From NCBI GenBank assembly GCA_963847665.1, contig CAWKAO010000003.1, positions 62,001 through 126,000 of the forward strand: a stretch of DNA of 64,000 nt, read 5' to 3'. Position 1 is the first letter of the stretch. Each line of letters begins with the position of its first letter. The DNA comes from CAWKAO01 sp963847665 (GTDB lineage Bacteria; Actinomycetota; Humimicrobiia; Humimicrobiales; Humimicrobiaceae). Below the pieces are notes generated by a model. It did no database searches and was not told the DNA's origin. It saw only the letters and a program-made list of their open reading frames with translations. The position numbers were made by a program, and so were the translations under genes. Shown here piece after piece: positions 9,002 to 17,976 of this stretch.

Positions 9002-10832
9002 CGAGGTAATTTCTTAAAGTACCAAATACCAGATTAGCTACAAGGTTTGCGCCTTCTGATGTCCAGTGAAGTCCATCGGGACCTATATATCTTCCTGGGT
9101 CTCCTGACATTGGACCATAAATATCCACAAAGGGGACACCGTTCTTGGCACATATATCTCTGAGTGTAGAGTTATAGGATGGAAGCGCTGTTTTGATAGG
9201 ATTTTTATTCATATCTATATAACCTATTGAATGTACTATTACAGTTGCACCAAGACTTTTTGCTTTATTTATCAGTTCAGTCATTGCGGTTCTAAAAAGG
9301 GCCGTGCCGCTTCCTATATCATTGGTCCCGTAGCCTATTACTATAATCTGAGGATTATAAACAGCTATAGTACTGTCAAATCTTCTTACTCCCTGGTAAG
9401 TCATTTCCTGAGGTACTCCACTCCCAACTGTGTTGAACTCAGCCCTTGGATAGCTTGACTCTAGCAGATAGTCAAGACCACCAGGCCAGTTTGTCCTCAC
9501 TATCTGGGAATCTCCCATACATACGACGTTCTGGAAAATATATGATCTGACATTAATAGATACAGGTTCTATTTCTACAAATTGCTGGTCCCCTTCAATA
9601 TAAAATGCTGATGTTATTGTGCCGCCCTTTATCATGGAACTGTTGGTGCCTGCATTGAAATGTAAAGCTTTTTCTTCCCCAACATCCAGGCTTTCTATTT
9701 CCCATATTAATTCATTGTTTTCACTATCAAAATAAGTATTTTCAGAAGGGTCTGCTGAACCCACAATAAAGGAGGTGGAACCGGGTATCGGGCAAATAAG
9801 TTTAAAATTCTCACCTGGACGCAAACCACTATTCTTAATTGTAACTGTATATCTTAAGACATCCCCTGCCCACACGCTGCCACCATCAACATCGATAACA
9901 CTATTAATTGACCCACTGAAATCAGGAAATCCATACACTTTATCTTCAAGGATTATCTCGTTTTCTATCTTTTCACCATATTCTAACCTTACAATATCTT
10001 TGAAAGTCTCCAGATGCTCAAAATCATTACTGGTCTTCATCTTAAAAGTAAACATCTGCAATTTATTAACATCAAGCTCTTCCAGGTTCCAGACTATTTC
10101 ATTACTGTTTTTATTAATAATTGCAGCAGGATTAACACTGTCTTCATACAATTCAAATTTTCCCGGCATTTCATTAATAATTTTGACATTTTTTGCATTC
10201 ATATCTCCAGTGTTCTCAAGTGTTATCTTAAATGAAATGTCGTCTCCCATATTTAATGTACCTTTATTTATGTCCTCGAATGAAGCAGTAAACTCAGTAA
10301 AGATAGGGCTACTTGTCACTATGTTTTCCAGTGGAGCTGCAATATTAAAAGTTTGATCTTCATCTCTTGCAATATATTCTAAAATTGCATCGCTGGCTTT
10401 TATGACTGTTTTGTCATCCAGTGGACTTTTAACCTGTACAGTATAAGTGGCAGAAGCACTTGAATCTTTTTGCAACTCTCCAAAATCAAATCTTATGTCA
10501 CCACTTGATTCATCAAATTTAAAATTTCCATTTGCATTTATAAATCCTGTATTTTCAGGGATAGAGGTTTTCAATAAAACATTAAATACAGTAATATTGC
10601 CTGTATTTTTAAAATTAATAGCATACTCTATTTGGTCCCCTGGTTTTACAGCTTCAGCAGTCGAAACAACAATAATATTATTATCATTTTCCTCAAAATT
10701 TGGTTTCAGGTAATAATAAAAATAAAAATATGCCAAAACCAAAGCAGTAATGATTATTAAAGCTATAACCGAAATGACGATTATCCATTTATTTCTTTTA
10801 GATATGCCAGTTTTCTTTTTTTTCTCTGTCAA
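8979..10832 (-). CDS. Membrane-anchored DUF11-SGNH (GDSL-type) hydrolase
   Basis: 617 residues. A basic cytosolic tail and one membrane helix (about 15-40) are followed by three DUF11-like repeats (roughly 45-160, 185-290 and 315-420), each with the 'NTG..NA.NV...' pattern of cell-surface adhesin modules. The C-terminal SGNH hydrolase has block I GDS (Ser442), block III GTND (Asn504) and block V DGLHW (Asp586, His589), so the catalytic set is complete. Known SGNH enzymes in envelopes remove or add acetyl groups on polysaccharides; which one applies here is open. The start used is TTG at 10832-10830 with GAGGG upstream. An ATG at 10845-10843 would be in frame only if the run of eight A's just after it were one base shorter. 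Confidence 0.85.
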   Translation of the reverse strand: MTEKKKKTGISKRNKWIIVISVIALIIITALVLAYFYFYYYLKPNFEENDNNIIVVSTAEAVKPGDQIEYAINFKNTGNITVFNVLLKTSIPENTGFINANGNFKFDESSGDIRFDFGELQKDSSASATYTVQVKSPLDDKTVIKASDAILEYIARDEDQTFNIAAPLENIVTSSPIFTEFTASFEDINKGTLNMGDDISFKITLENTGDMNAKNVKIINEMPGKFELYEDSVNPAAIINKNSNEIVWNLEELDVNKLQMFTFKMKTSNDFEHLETFKDIVRLEYGEKIENEIILEDKVYGFPDFSGSINSVIDVDGGSVWAGDVLRYTVTIKNSGLRPGENFKLICPIPGSTSFIVGSADPSENTYFDSENNELIWEIESLDVGEEKALHFNAGTNSSMIKGGTITSAFYIEGDQQFVEIEPVSINVRSYIFQNVVCMGDSQIVRTNWPGGLDYLLESSYPRAEFNTVGSGVPQEMTYQGVRRFDSTIAVYNPQIIVIGYGTNDIGSGTALFRTAMTELINKAKSLGATVIVHSIGYIDMNKNPIKTALPSYNSTLRDICAKNGVPFVDIYGPMSGDPGRYIGPDGLHWTSEGANLVANLVFGTLRNYLDGEGNRK

Positions 10833-10967
10833 TTATGTCCCTCATATCTTATTAATATATTAGTTATTAGCTGATTTTTTAATATTTCAGTCTTAAATGT
10901 ACTAAACAAAAATCATATTTTTGAAATTATATATTTTATTTATCTTTATTCAAGAAAAAAGATAAAG

Positions 10968-11717
10968 TCAATCCCTTGTGAATATTGGTATCTTTAGAAG
11001 GCCCATTTTGTGAAAAAGATATTTAAAAGCAGTAGATAGCACTCCAAATCCATAATTTACACTTCGGATAAAATTTATTGAAGATGCTTCGGGAAAATAC
11101 TTTGTTGGACAGGAGATCTCAGCGATCCTGTATTTAAAAAATATGATCTGTGCAATTACCTGGTTGTCAAAAACAAAATCATCTGAATTTTTTAAGAATG
11201 GAATATTTTTCAATACTTCAGCACTGTATGCCCTGTAACCAGTATGATATTCTGTAAGCTTATATCCCAGCAGAATGTTTTCAATCATTGTAAGGATCCT
11301 GTTAGCTACATATTTATAGAAAGGCATTCCACCCTTGAGTGCACCCCTCCCGAGTATCCTGGAAGCAAGAACCACATCATATTCCCCGCATGCAATCATT
11401 GCTGCCATTGCAGTTATGAGCCTGGGAGAATATTGAAAATCCGGGTGCAACATTATGATTATATCAGGATTCTTTTTTAAAGCTTCAATATAACAGGTCT
11501 TCTGATTTGCACCATATCCTTTATTTTTAGGATGAATAATAGTGCCAATACCTAATTTCTTAGATATTTCAGCAGTATTGTCACGAGAAGCGTCATCAAC
11601 AAGTATTATTTCGTCTACTATGTCTTTCGGGATATCATTATATGTATCGATTAAAGTCTTCTCTGCATTATATGCAGGAAGAACAGTTACTATTTTCTTA
11701 TTATTTAACAACTCCAA
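10968..11717 (-). CDS. GT2 family glycosyltransferase, soluble DPM1-like
   Basis: 249 residues. The GT-A core starts with TVLPAYNAEKT near residue 11, followed by LVDDASRDNT (DD at 41-42) and HPDFQYSP (91-98). The last of these occupies the place of the DxD/QDP motif of dolichol-phosphate-mannose synthases. There is no membrane segment at the C-terminus, unlike the GT2 at 1992. Expected to build a polyprenyl-phosphate sugar or add a sugar on the cytosolic face. It sits 20 bases downstream of the DUF2723 membrane protein on the same strand, which suggests a donor-making enzyme paired with a donor-using one. Sugar unknown. Confidence 0.85.
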   Translation of the reverse strand: MELLNNKKIVTVLPAYNAEKTLIDTYNDIPKDIVDEIILVDDASRDNTAEISKKLGIGTIIHPKNKGYGANQKTCYIEALKKNPDIIIMLHPDFQYSPRLITAMAAMIACGEYDVVLASRILGRGALKGGMPFYKYVANRILTMIENILLGYKLTEYHTGYRAYSAEVLKNIPFLKNSDDFVFDNQVIAQIIFFKYRIAEISCPTKYFPEASSINFIRSVNYGFGVLSTAFKYLFHKMGLLKIPIFTRD

Positions 11718-11737
11718 ACTCCATTACTATATTGATT

Positions 11738-13717
11738 TCATTGATTTATTTTTATATCTATTACCTCTGCTTCGAAATATGAATTCTGGGATGTTATCCT
11801 GAACATTATCTTTGCATCGCCTGGTTTTGCAGCGCGTAGCATTATTGCAATGCTTTTATTGTCCTCTGCTCCAATCAAATATTCTTTGACCCACATAAAC
11901 TTCCCCTGGCTGATACCTGGAGAATCTATTATATCCCCCCGGTTTAAAGGTCCTCCAAAACTTAGTGCATCTGTCAGTTCAAGTTCCAGGGATGTTATTT
12001 TTAAGCTTTCAGGATTATTATTAATGATATTGTATTTTATTATAAATTCTTCTCCAAATTTTATACTTTTACTATCTATTTCATATTCTATTTCAGGCTT
12101 GATTTTTTCTCCCAAAACCTTAAAAAGTACAACATTTTCCTGAAACCTCTCTTCATTAAAACGCTTCCATAGATACTCAAACATACTCTCATAATTTAGA
12201 TAGGGGATAAGAGATTCCTCTGGATTTACTACATAGACATTCTTGCCATTTTTCAGATCCTGCAGGATTCTTTCTATACTATATTCAGGTTCATCATTCA
12301 AAACAAATTTTATGTTCTTATTTTGTCTCTCGAATTCACTTATATATTTTCCTATATTAGCAGAACTGGATGATACATATATAGAGGAATTATCTTCAAT
12401 CGTATCGAATATCCTACCCCAAAAGACATATATTCCCTCGACTTCTGATCTATCGACACTTTTATAATTTGATACTGCCATAAGTAGAGGAGAAAGAAAA
12501 AATGTAAAAAGTAAAACACCTGTTATTATTCTGGTTAATAAGTTATTTTTGGAACTGATACCTTCACCTTTTTGAGCTATAAAAGCTTTACCTGTTTCAT
12601 TGCTTTCAATTTCACTTATCTTGATATTCTTCTTTTGACTGCCCTTTAACTTTTTAAAGATCAGAATAAAAAAATCCATTATAAGTTTAAATCCCATAGC
12701 AATATAGATCACGATAATAATGAGAGAATCTATTACCTGGTTTTGAGGTGCCCATGTCAGGTAAAGGCTTATCATAGAAAGGTTTATAAGAATTATAAAT
12801 ACTGAACAGATGGCAAATTTTAGATTTTTTTTAAAGAGATAGACCATTCCTGCTGCAGCTATAATTAGCAGGATAATACCATAATTAAGATAGATGATCT
12901 TAAAAAATTGACCTACTACTATTAATACACCTGACCAGTCCTTGTCAAAAAATGAGCCGCCATGAATAGTGCCTGTCGTGTATCTTCCAGTTATATAAAA
13001 AAGAAAATCTTTTAAAGTATGGACAGTCCCAAAACCTTGTAAAGATCTTATCGGAATAAAAGCATAAAACGAAAGCGGAAGAATAAAAAATAAAATTGAT
13101 AATAAAACAGTTTTTAAGCTTCTAAAAATCCTTGGTTCTATAATGACTATATACACAAGAAATGCAGGCATAATAAAAAATGCTATTGGATGATCTGTCA
13201 GGCTAAGTCCAAGAGCAGCAAAACAAAAGTAAAGGAATCTTACGTTTTTTTTATCTTGATACAAAAAAACTGTAAATAAAATAAATGCAATGAAGAAACT
13301 ATTGATAGTATCCAGTTCAAATCTGTTTGCTACAGACCAGAAAGAAATCACAAATGCAAATGTAAGCGATGCAGTAAGGCTGATTATCTCACTTTTTATG
13401 ATCCTGCGAATAGCAAGAAATAAAAACAGAATAGTAAGTGAACCGAAAAAAGCAGATAAAAGATTTAACCGGTATGCCATACTGCTTATTGGGATTATAG
13501 AAAAGAGCTTTCCAAATATTGAAAATGCAGGATATCCCGTTGGTGCAAGAACTTCCATTTTTGGAATCTGAAGTGCAAACCAGGTTGTATCACCCCCTAT
13601 CACTTCACGTTCCAGAGTCAATAGAAATAAAGTAAAAGGTATAAAAAAAGAAGAAAGAGAAGCCAATAATAACTCATATTTTTTGGGGAACATATTGGTC
13701 TCATTAGTGCTGTTCAT
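11738..13717 (-). CDS. DUF2723-type multi-pass membrane protein, probable GT-C glycosyltransferase
   Basis: 659 residues. The N-terminal part has about ten membrane helices. The first extracytoplasmic loop contains GGDTTWFALQ (41-50) and PTGYPAF (59-65), matching the GGDS...HPPGYP pattern of DUF2723 proteins. Those belong to the GT-C clan and include protein O-mannosyltransferase-like enzymes. A basic cytosolic stretch lies around residue 365, then another helix. The C-terminal 230 residues form a soluble outer domain with beta-rich content. The neighbouring GT2 at 10968 could provide its lipid-linked donor. Start ATG at 13717 lies one base past the end of the upstream reductase gene, so the two are translationally linked. 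Acceptor unknown. Confidence 0.82.
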   Translation of the reverse strand: MNSTNETNMFPKKYELLLASLSSFFIPFTLFLLTLEREVIGGDTTWFALQIPKMEVLAPTGYPAFSIFGKLFSIIPISSMAYRLNLLSAFFGSLTILFLFLAIRRIIKSEIISLTASLTFAFVISFWSVANRFELDTINSFFIAFILFTVFLYQDKKNVRFLYFCFAALGLSLTDHPIAFFIMPAFLVYIVIIEPRIFRSLKTVLLSILFFILPLSFYAFIPIRSLQGFGTVHTLKDFLFYITGRYTTGTIHGGSFFDKDWSGVLIVVGQFFKIIYLNYGIILLIIAAAGMVYLFKKNLKFAICSVFIILINLSMISLYLTWAPQNQVIDSLIIIVIYIAMGFKLIMDFFILIFKKLKGSQKKNIKISEIESNETGKAFIAQKGEGISSKNNLLTRIITGVLLFTFFLSPLLMAVSNYKSVDRSEVEGIYVFWGRIFDTIEDNSSIYVSSSSANIGKYISEFERQNKNIKFVLNDEPEYSIERILQDLKNGKNVYVVNPEESLIPYLNYESMFEYLWKRFNEERFQENVVLFKVLGEKIKPEIEYEIDSKSIKFGEEFIIKYNIINNNPESLKITSLELELTDALSFGGPLNRGDIIDSPGISQGKFMWVKEYLIGAEDNKSIAIMLRAAKPGDAKIMFRITSQNSYFEAEVIDIKINQ

Positions 13718-13718
13718 G

Positions 13719-14594
13719 TCAGTCTTTCCCGAATTCTCTTCTCTGCCTGATATAATCTGAAAGCGCTTCTTTCCAATGGCGCATGTCTTTAATACCGATA
13801 TTTCTCAAGTTGGTATTGTCAAGAACTGAGTAGGAGGGCCTTTTTGCCCAGGATGCAAATTTTTCACTTGAAATCGGCTGCAGATCAGGTTTTACCCCTG
13901 AAAGATCAAAGATATCGCGGGCAAACTCAAACCAGGAACAGCTACCTGTATTTGTCATATGATATGTGCCATACTTCTCAGTCTGGATCAATTCGAAAAG
14001 TTTTTCAGTGACATCGCTACTGGATGTTGGTGTCAGGACCTGGTCGTCAACGACTTCTATCTTTTTGTCATTTTTCGCCATTTCCAGCATAAGTTCGACA
14101 AAATTATAGCCCTTTCCAAGACTACCAGCATGCCCGTAGAGACCGCTTATCCTTATGATATAGTATTTTTTAAGCATGTATTTAAGGACCAATTCCCCTG
14201 CGAGTTTGGAGATGCCATAGATACTAACAGGTGAGGGACAGTCTTCTTCTGTAAAAGGAGAGTTTTTTTCATATCCTCCAAAGACAAAATCAGTACTGAA
14301 ATGCATCATTGCAGCATCTATTTCAAGGCATGTCTCTGCCAGGTTTCTTACTCCTGCTGCATTTACATCAAATGCTGTAGATATCTGGTCCTCGCTAGCA
14401 TCCACCAGATTATATGCTGCAGTATTTATTACAAGATCAGGTTTGAGTCGCAGAAGTACACCATTACAGGAATTTTTATCACAGACTTCTATATCTTCCT
14501 GGGTAAGGCCGGTTATACCAAGCCCATTTTTCTTAAAATGATCATATATATCAGTCCCTAGCTGACCATCTGCGCCAATAAGAGCTATCTTCAA
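13719..14594 (-). CDS. rfbD: dTDP-4-dehydrorhamnose reductase-like SDR (RmlD family)
   Basis: 291 residues, the usual RmlD length. The cofactor motif is GADGQLG at residues 7-13. The active-site pair is Tyr126 and Lys130 in YGISK, with STDFVF at 100-105. NTAAY, DxNAxGVRNLA and the C-terminal YHMTNTGSCSWFEFA are characteristic of RmlD, which reduces dTDP-4-dehydro-L-rhamnose to dTDP-L-rhamnose with NADPH. Cytosolic. No RmlB (4,6-dehydratase) is visible in the window, while an RmlC-like gene (42519) and a nucleotidyltransferase (37057) lie elsewhere in it. A second, frameshifted RmlD-like gene occurs at 41693. Reduction of another dTDP-4-keto-6-deoxy sugar is the alternative. Confidence 0.87.
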   Translation of the reverse strand: MKIALIGADGQLGTDIYDHFKKNGLGITGLTQEDIEVCDKNSCNGVLLRLKPDLVINTAAYNLVDASEDQISTAFDVNAAGVRNLAETCLEIDAAMMHFSTDFVFGGYEKNSPFTEEDCPSPVSIYGISKLAGELVLKYMLKKYYIIRISGLYGHAGSLGKGYNFVELMLEMAKNDKKIEVVDDQVLTPTSSSDVTEKLFELIQTEKYGTYHMTNTGSCSWFEFARDIFDLSGVKPDLQPISSEKFASWAKRPSYSVLDNTNLRNIGIKDMRHWKEALSDYIRQRREFGKD

Positions 14595-14675
14595 TATTCC
14601 TCCGGTCCTTTAAGAATAAAAATAAAAAAACAATTTTAAATATAAAAAAACAATTAAATTAAGAAATATTTTATT

Positions 14676-15407
14676 TTAAGTCAAAGCTCTCAAGAGGAAA
14701 AAAGCTCCGGCTTCAATGGCTATAAGGATCCCATAACATAAAAACAGGTAAAGGTTATTTATTTTTCTTTTCCGGAATATAGTTATCCTTATGATCTCTA
14801 TGACAATAACACCAAGCATAAACAGGTAAAACATCGTAAAACGCATATCTGCAGCAAGTTTACGCAAAAAACCTTCAAATGGCGGCACTTTATAAAATGG
14901 GATATTATCTACTTTTTCAAAATAATCCTTATCGACCCTGAATACACCATCAGATGGACTGTTCAGGAACCTTCCCATGTTGGTCCTTGAGAGGTCGTAT
15001 GCACCATTTATTTTCAGTTCGAATTCGATGTAGCTATAATCCTGGGGGTAAAATACTATCTCATCAGAATAATCATCTATGGATAGATTTGCGTCAAAAT
15101 CAAATGCTTTCTTTTCAGCATCAATATTAAAAACATCATCTTCTTCAAAACCAGGAAGCACATAACTGTAAATGATACCATCAGTGGAGACTGTTCCGCT
15201 GAAATTATTATCTTTCCTGTCTGCGCTCCAGGCAATATGGATACTTTCGTCTTTATCTTCCCATATATAGTAGCCAAGGTTTGCTCCCGGGACAAAAACC
15301 GGTCCGGCGCATGATGAAATAAAAATAAGCATAAAAGCAACCAGCAGAGTAACAGCCGCTGCCCTTATAAGTATCCCTGCTTTCTTTTTTAATTTATTTA
15401 AAAACAT
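14676..15407 (-). CDS. Unknown lipoprotein-like or membrane-anchored protein with two C-terminal helices
   Basis: No family recognised. A hydrophobic N-terminal segment ends in FISSC, a plausible relaxed lipobox, so the mature protein may be a lipoprotein facing outward. An acidic beta-rich domain of about 150 residues follows (many Asp/Glu, with YIEFELKINGAYD), then two hydrophobic helices separated by a short basic loop (FRKRKINN). The longer frame could begin at a TTG at 15443 next to the previous stop. I prefer the ATG at 15407, which has AGGA seven bases upstream. It follows the GT-C gene at 15444 in the same direction and probably shares its message. A helper or sensor for the adjacent glycosyltransferase is only a guess. 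Confidence 0.68.
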   Translation of the reverse strand: MFLNKLKKKAGILIRAAAVTLLVAFMLIFISSCAGPVFVPGANLGYYIWEDKDESIHIAWSADRKDNNFSGTVSTDGIIYSYVLPGFEEDDVFNIDAEKKAFDFDANLSIDDYSDEIVFYPQDYSYIEFELKINGAYDLSRTNMGRFLNSPSDGVFRVDKDYFEKVDNIPFYKVPPFEGFLRKLAADMRFTMFYLFMLGVIVIEIIRITIFRKRKINNLYLFLCYGILIAIEAGAFFLLRALT

Positions 15408-15443
15408 AGATCTATCCTGAAAATCGATATCATTTAAATACAA

Positions 15444-16772
15444 CTAACCCTTCAAATCTATCCTGCCTGATAATTCTTCTTCAGTTAAAATAGCTCTGTT
15501 ATCCCTGTATATAAGATAGATCATCCACAGTGATACAGCCGTAAAAATACTCCTGAAAATATTGACAAATTTGGCAGGTTCGTAGAACCTTCCTATCAAC
15601 GGGATCGGCCCGGTAGCATACAGGGCAAACCTTATATCTATGGGAGCCATTAAAAACTTGGTCACAAGATCCCCCCAGTAAATAAGTATTATCATCAGGA
15701 AAGCCATCTGCGCCCAGTGGTAATAATAAATGGGTTCCTTTCTTACAAAAAGCAATACCAGAAAAGGCACTGCCCACAGCAGGTATTGCGGATGGAAATA
15801 GCTAATAGAGACATATAGCAGGTAGACCATGCCACAGTAGTTTAAAAAAGAAGCGAAATTCTTTATTTTCTGGTGGATAAATGCAAACAAAAGCAGCCCA
15901 TACCCTACTATAAAAAGATAGATCCTGTCATGGACAACAAGGTCTAGTTTTGCAGAGAGTATATAATCAAAATGCTGGGCATTTAGAAGTGAAAAGATAA
16001 CGCTCCTTCCAAAATAGATGTAAGAAAATGCTTCGACTGCCAATAGACCTGCTATCCCTATAGAAAAAAATATGATGTAGTCTTTTTTCTTCTTTGCAAG
16101 AAAGACTATTAAAAACGGCAGTATCATCACAGGGAAAAACCGCAGGGCAATGCCAAGAGCAAGGATTATGATCGCCCAGTATTTTTTGTTGTTCTTTGCC
16201 AGCAGGAGAGCTATAAGAGTGACGAAGATACCCATTATATCGTGGCGGGCAAAAATATATAACACAAATATGACAAGGGGGTTCAATACCCAGTATTTAA
16301 ATACTTTGAGCCTTTTTTCCGGGTCTCCATCAAATAAAAACCTTATTATCAAAAACATGCATGCTATGTCCAGTATAAGATATGGGAGCTTAAACATTGA
16401 AAGGATCCTGTAGACATAGTCCATGCTGTTAAAATCTATCCAGGATGTCCAGCTGTCCTGGTTCAGAAGTATTGCCTGTAACTGGTCTACTGCAGGTAAA
16501 AAAGGTCTAATTATAAAAAGGTAGCCGCTGTGGATAATATGGGTCAAAAACTGCTGGAAATCTGCACCGATATTGCCCGCAAATACTGTCTCGGCAGCCC
16601 TCTGGTATGTCGAAAGTATATCTCTCTGAAAGAAAAATGGAAGAAGAGACAACCTTACAAGCATGCCGATAAGGAAATATTTATACATCCGTAAGGAAAG
16701 TACTCTGTTCTCAAATATTTCCTTTGTACAGACAAAACGGCCTATTCTGTTAAAAAAAAGTTTAGTCTTCAT
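15444..16772 (-). CDS. GT-C membrane glycosyltransferase (GT87/PIG-M-like)
   Basis: 442 residues with about ten membrane helices. The first loop holds an acidic residue (FQRDILSTY). The FARHDIMGIFVTLIALLLA and ALRFFPVMILPFL segments are typical of the DUF2029/GT87 and GPI-mannosyltransferase-like group, which use polyprenyl-phosphate mannose or related donors outside the membrane. The first 25 residues are basic and cytosolic. First gene of a minus-strand pair with the lipoprotein-like gene. The 114-base gap before the flippase-like gene at 16887 is AT-rich and shows no clear terminator. The sugar and acceptor are unknown. Confidence 0.8.
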   Translation of the reverse strand: MKTKLFFNRIGRFVCTKEIFENRVLSLRMYKYFLIGMLVRLSLLPFFFQRDILSTYQRAAETVFAGNIGADFQQFLTHIIHSGYLFIIRPFLPAVDQLQAILLNQDSWTSWIDFNSMDYVYRILSMFKLPYLILDIACMFLIIRFLFDGDPEKRLKVFKYWVLNPLVIFVLYIFARHDIMGIFVTLIALLLAKNNKKYWAIIILALGIALRFFPVMILPFLIVFLAKKKKDYIIFFSIGIAGLLAVEAFSYIYFGRSVIFSLLNAQHFDYILSAKLDLVVHDRIYLFIVGYGLLLFAFIHQKIKNFASFLNYCGMVYLLYVSISYFHPQYLLWAVPFLVLLFVRKEPIYYYHWAQMAFLMIILIYWGDLVTKFLMAPIDIRFALYATGPIPLIGRFYEPAKFVNIFRSIFTAVSLWMIYLIYRDNRAILTEEELSGRIDLKG

Positions 16773-16886
16773 TTAAACGTTCTGGTAAAAAGAGAATTTA
16801 TAATTTTTATATTGTACCGCTAAAGAATAAAAACTAAATATCCCTAATGATTTTGTCATCAATATTAGCAAATAGTTTTATATATT

Positions 16887-17970
16887 TTAATCATTTTTTA
16901 TTTCATTATTTTTAATATTGCTGGTTATGCCCAACCTTGCCTTATAGGATGGCAGCACTATGATTATTATGGCTATTATTCCCCAAGTGATAGTGAAAAG
17001 CAGGTTGATTATATGGTAATTAAAACCGACGATTATGGATATTTGCCTTGAAAACCCGAGTGCTACAAAAGCGATAGCGAAAGCTCCCTCATATGTCCCG
17101 AAACCTGCGACAGCATGAGTCGGAAGGACTGCCGAAAGCTCGGCTGCGACAGTTGCAAGGAATATCACCCAGTAGGAGAGATCTGCAAATGTAGTAACCC
17201 ATGGGTTTTAAAGTCGCATGAATAAGAAAATAATATGAAGTAAATTTAAAGACTCTTGTAGCCACTGAAAGGAGATATACCTTCCAGTATATCTTTCTTC
17301 CCTGGATGATCTTTATACTGTTATTGGTCTCTCCAAGCTTCACATACACATACATGAATACTTTGTTTTTCTTGAGCTTTTCAAACCTGGCTACAAGATA
17401 GCTTCCAAACCTTACAAAAAGACCTACTATTTTCGACAGAAAAAACAGAAGCACAAGGCTTGCTGCCAGAAGGCCTGCTGCAATCAGTATCACGCTTGTC
17501 GAGGATATGGGAAAACGGTTTATACCGACTATGATAATAGAGATTATTATCATGAAAAAAACTATTATAAGGTCAAAAATAAGCCCTACTACCAGGGTGG
17601 AAACGCCTATTTCTACAGGTATTTTAAACTTTCTCTTCAGCACATACACGTAAGAAAGTTCTCCGGTCCTTGCCGGCAGCACCATATTAAATGCATTCCT
17701 GATAAGTGAGACCAGGAACATATCTACAAACCTGACATCATCTGTACCGATGAGCATCTTCTGGCGGTAAGCCTTAAAAAAATCAACACAGAACATCAGG
17801 ATAAGTCCGATAGAAAGAGAAGGGACATATACGCCGAGAAATGCACTTTTAAGGTCGGTAAAATTTATCTGTGACAGCAGGTAATAGACAAGGAATATTC
17901 CAAGACCCACCACTATTATGATATTTATTATCCTGAAGACAAGGCTTCTGATACGAGCTTTTTCAACCAT
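16887..17970 (-). pseudogene. Flippase-like LPG_synthase_TM membrane protein, one frameshift
   Basis: About 360 residues after removing one C from the CCC run at 17203-17205 (plus strand GGG). The first frame covers residues 1 to about 255. The second continues with PWVTTFADLSYW and then the conserved AELSAVLPTHAVAGFGTYEGA, the family's P-x-H/S-GxGxxE-type motif. Total length 1084 is 3n+1, fitting a single extra base. About eight membrane helices are seen, with LPARTGELSYVY in the first third. Role as for the family: suspected movement of lipid-linked sugars, or regulation of glycan lipids. It begins seven bases after the GT2-GT4 fusion gene. Probably functional in the organism if the indel is an error. 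Confidence 0.82.
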
Positions 17971-17976
17971 AAGCGA

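Noticed and set aside
9775..10356. 193-codon plus-strand frame
   Set aside because: Antisense shadow of the DUF11 repeats; Ser/Ile/Phe-rich and without motifs.
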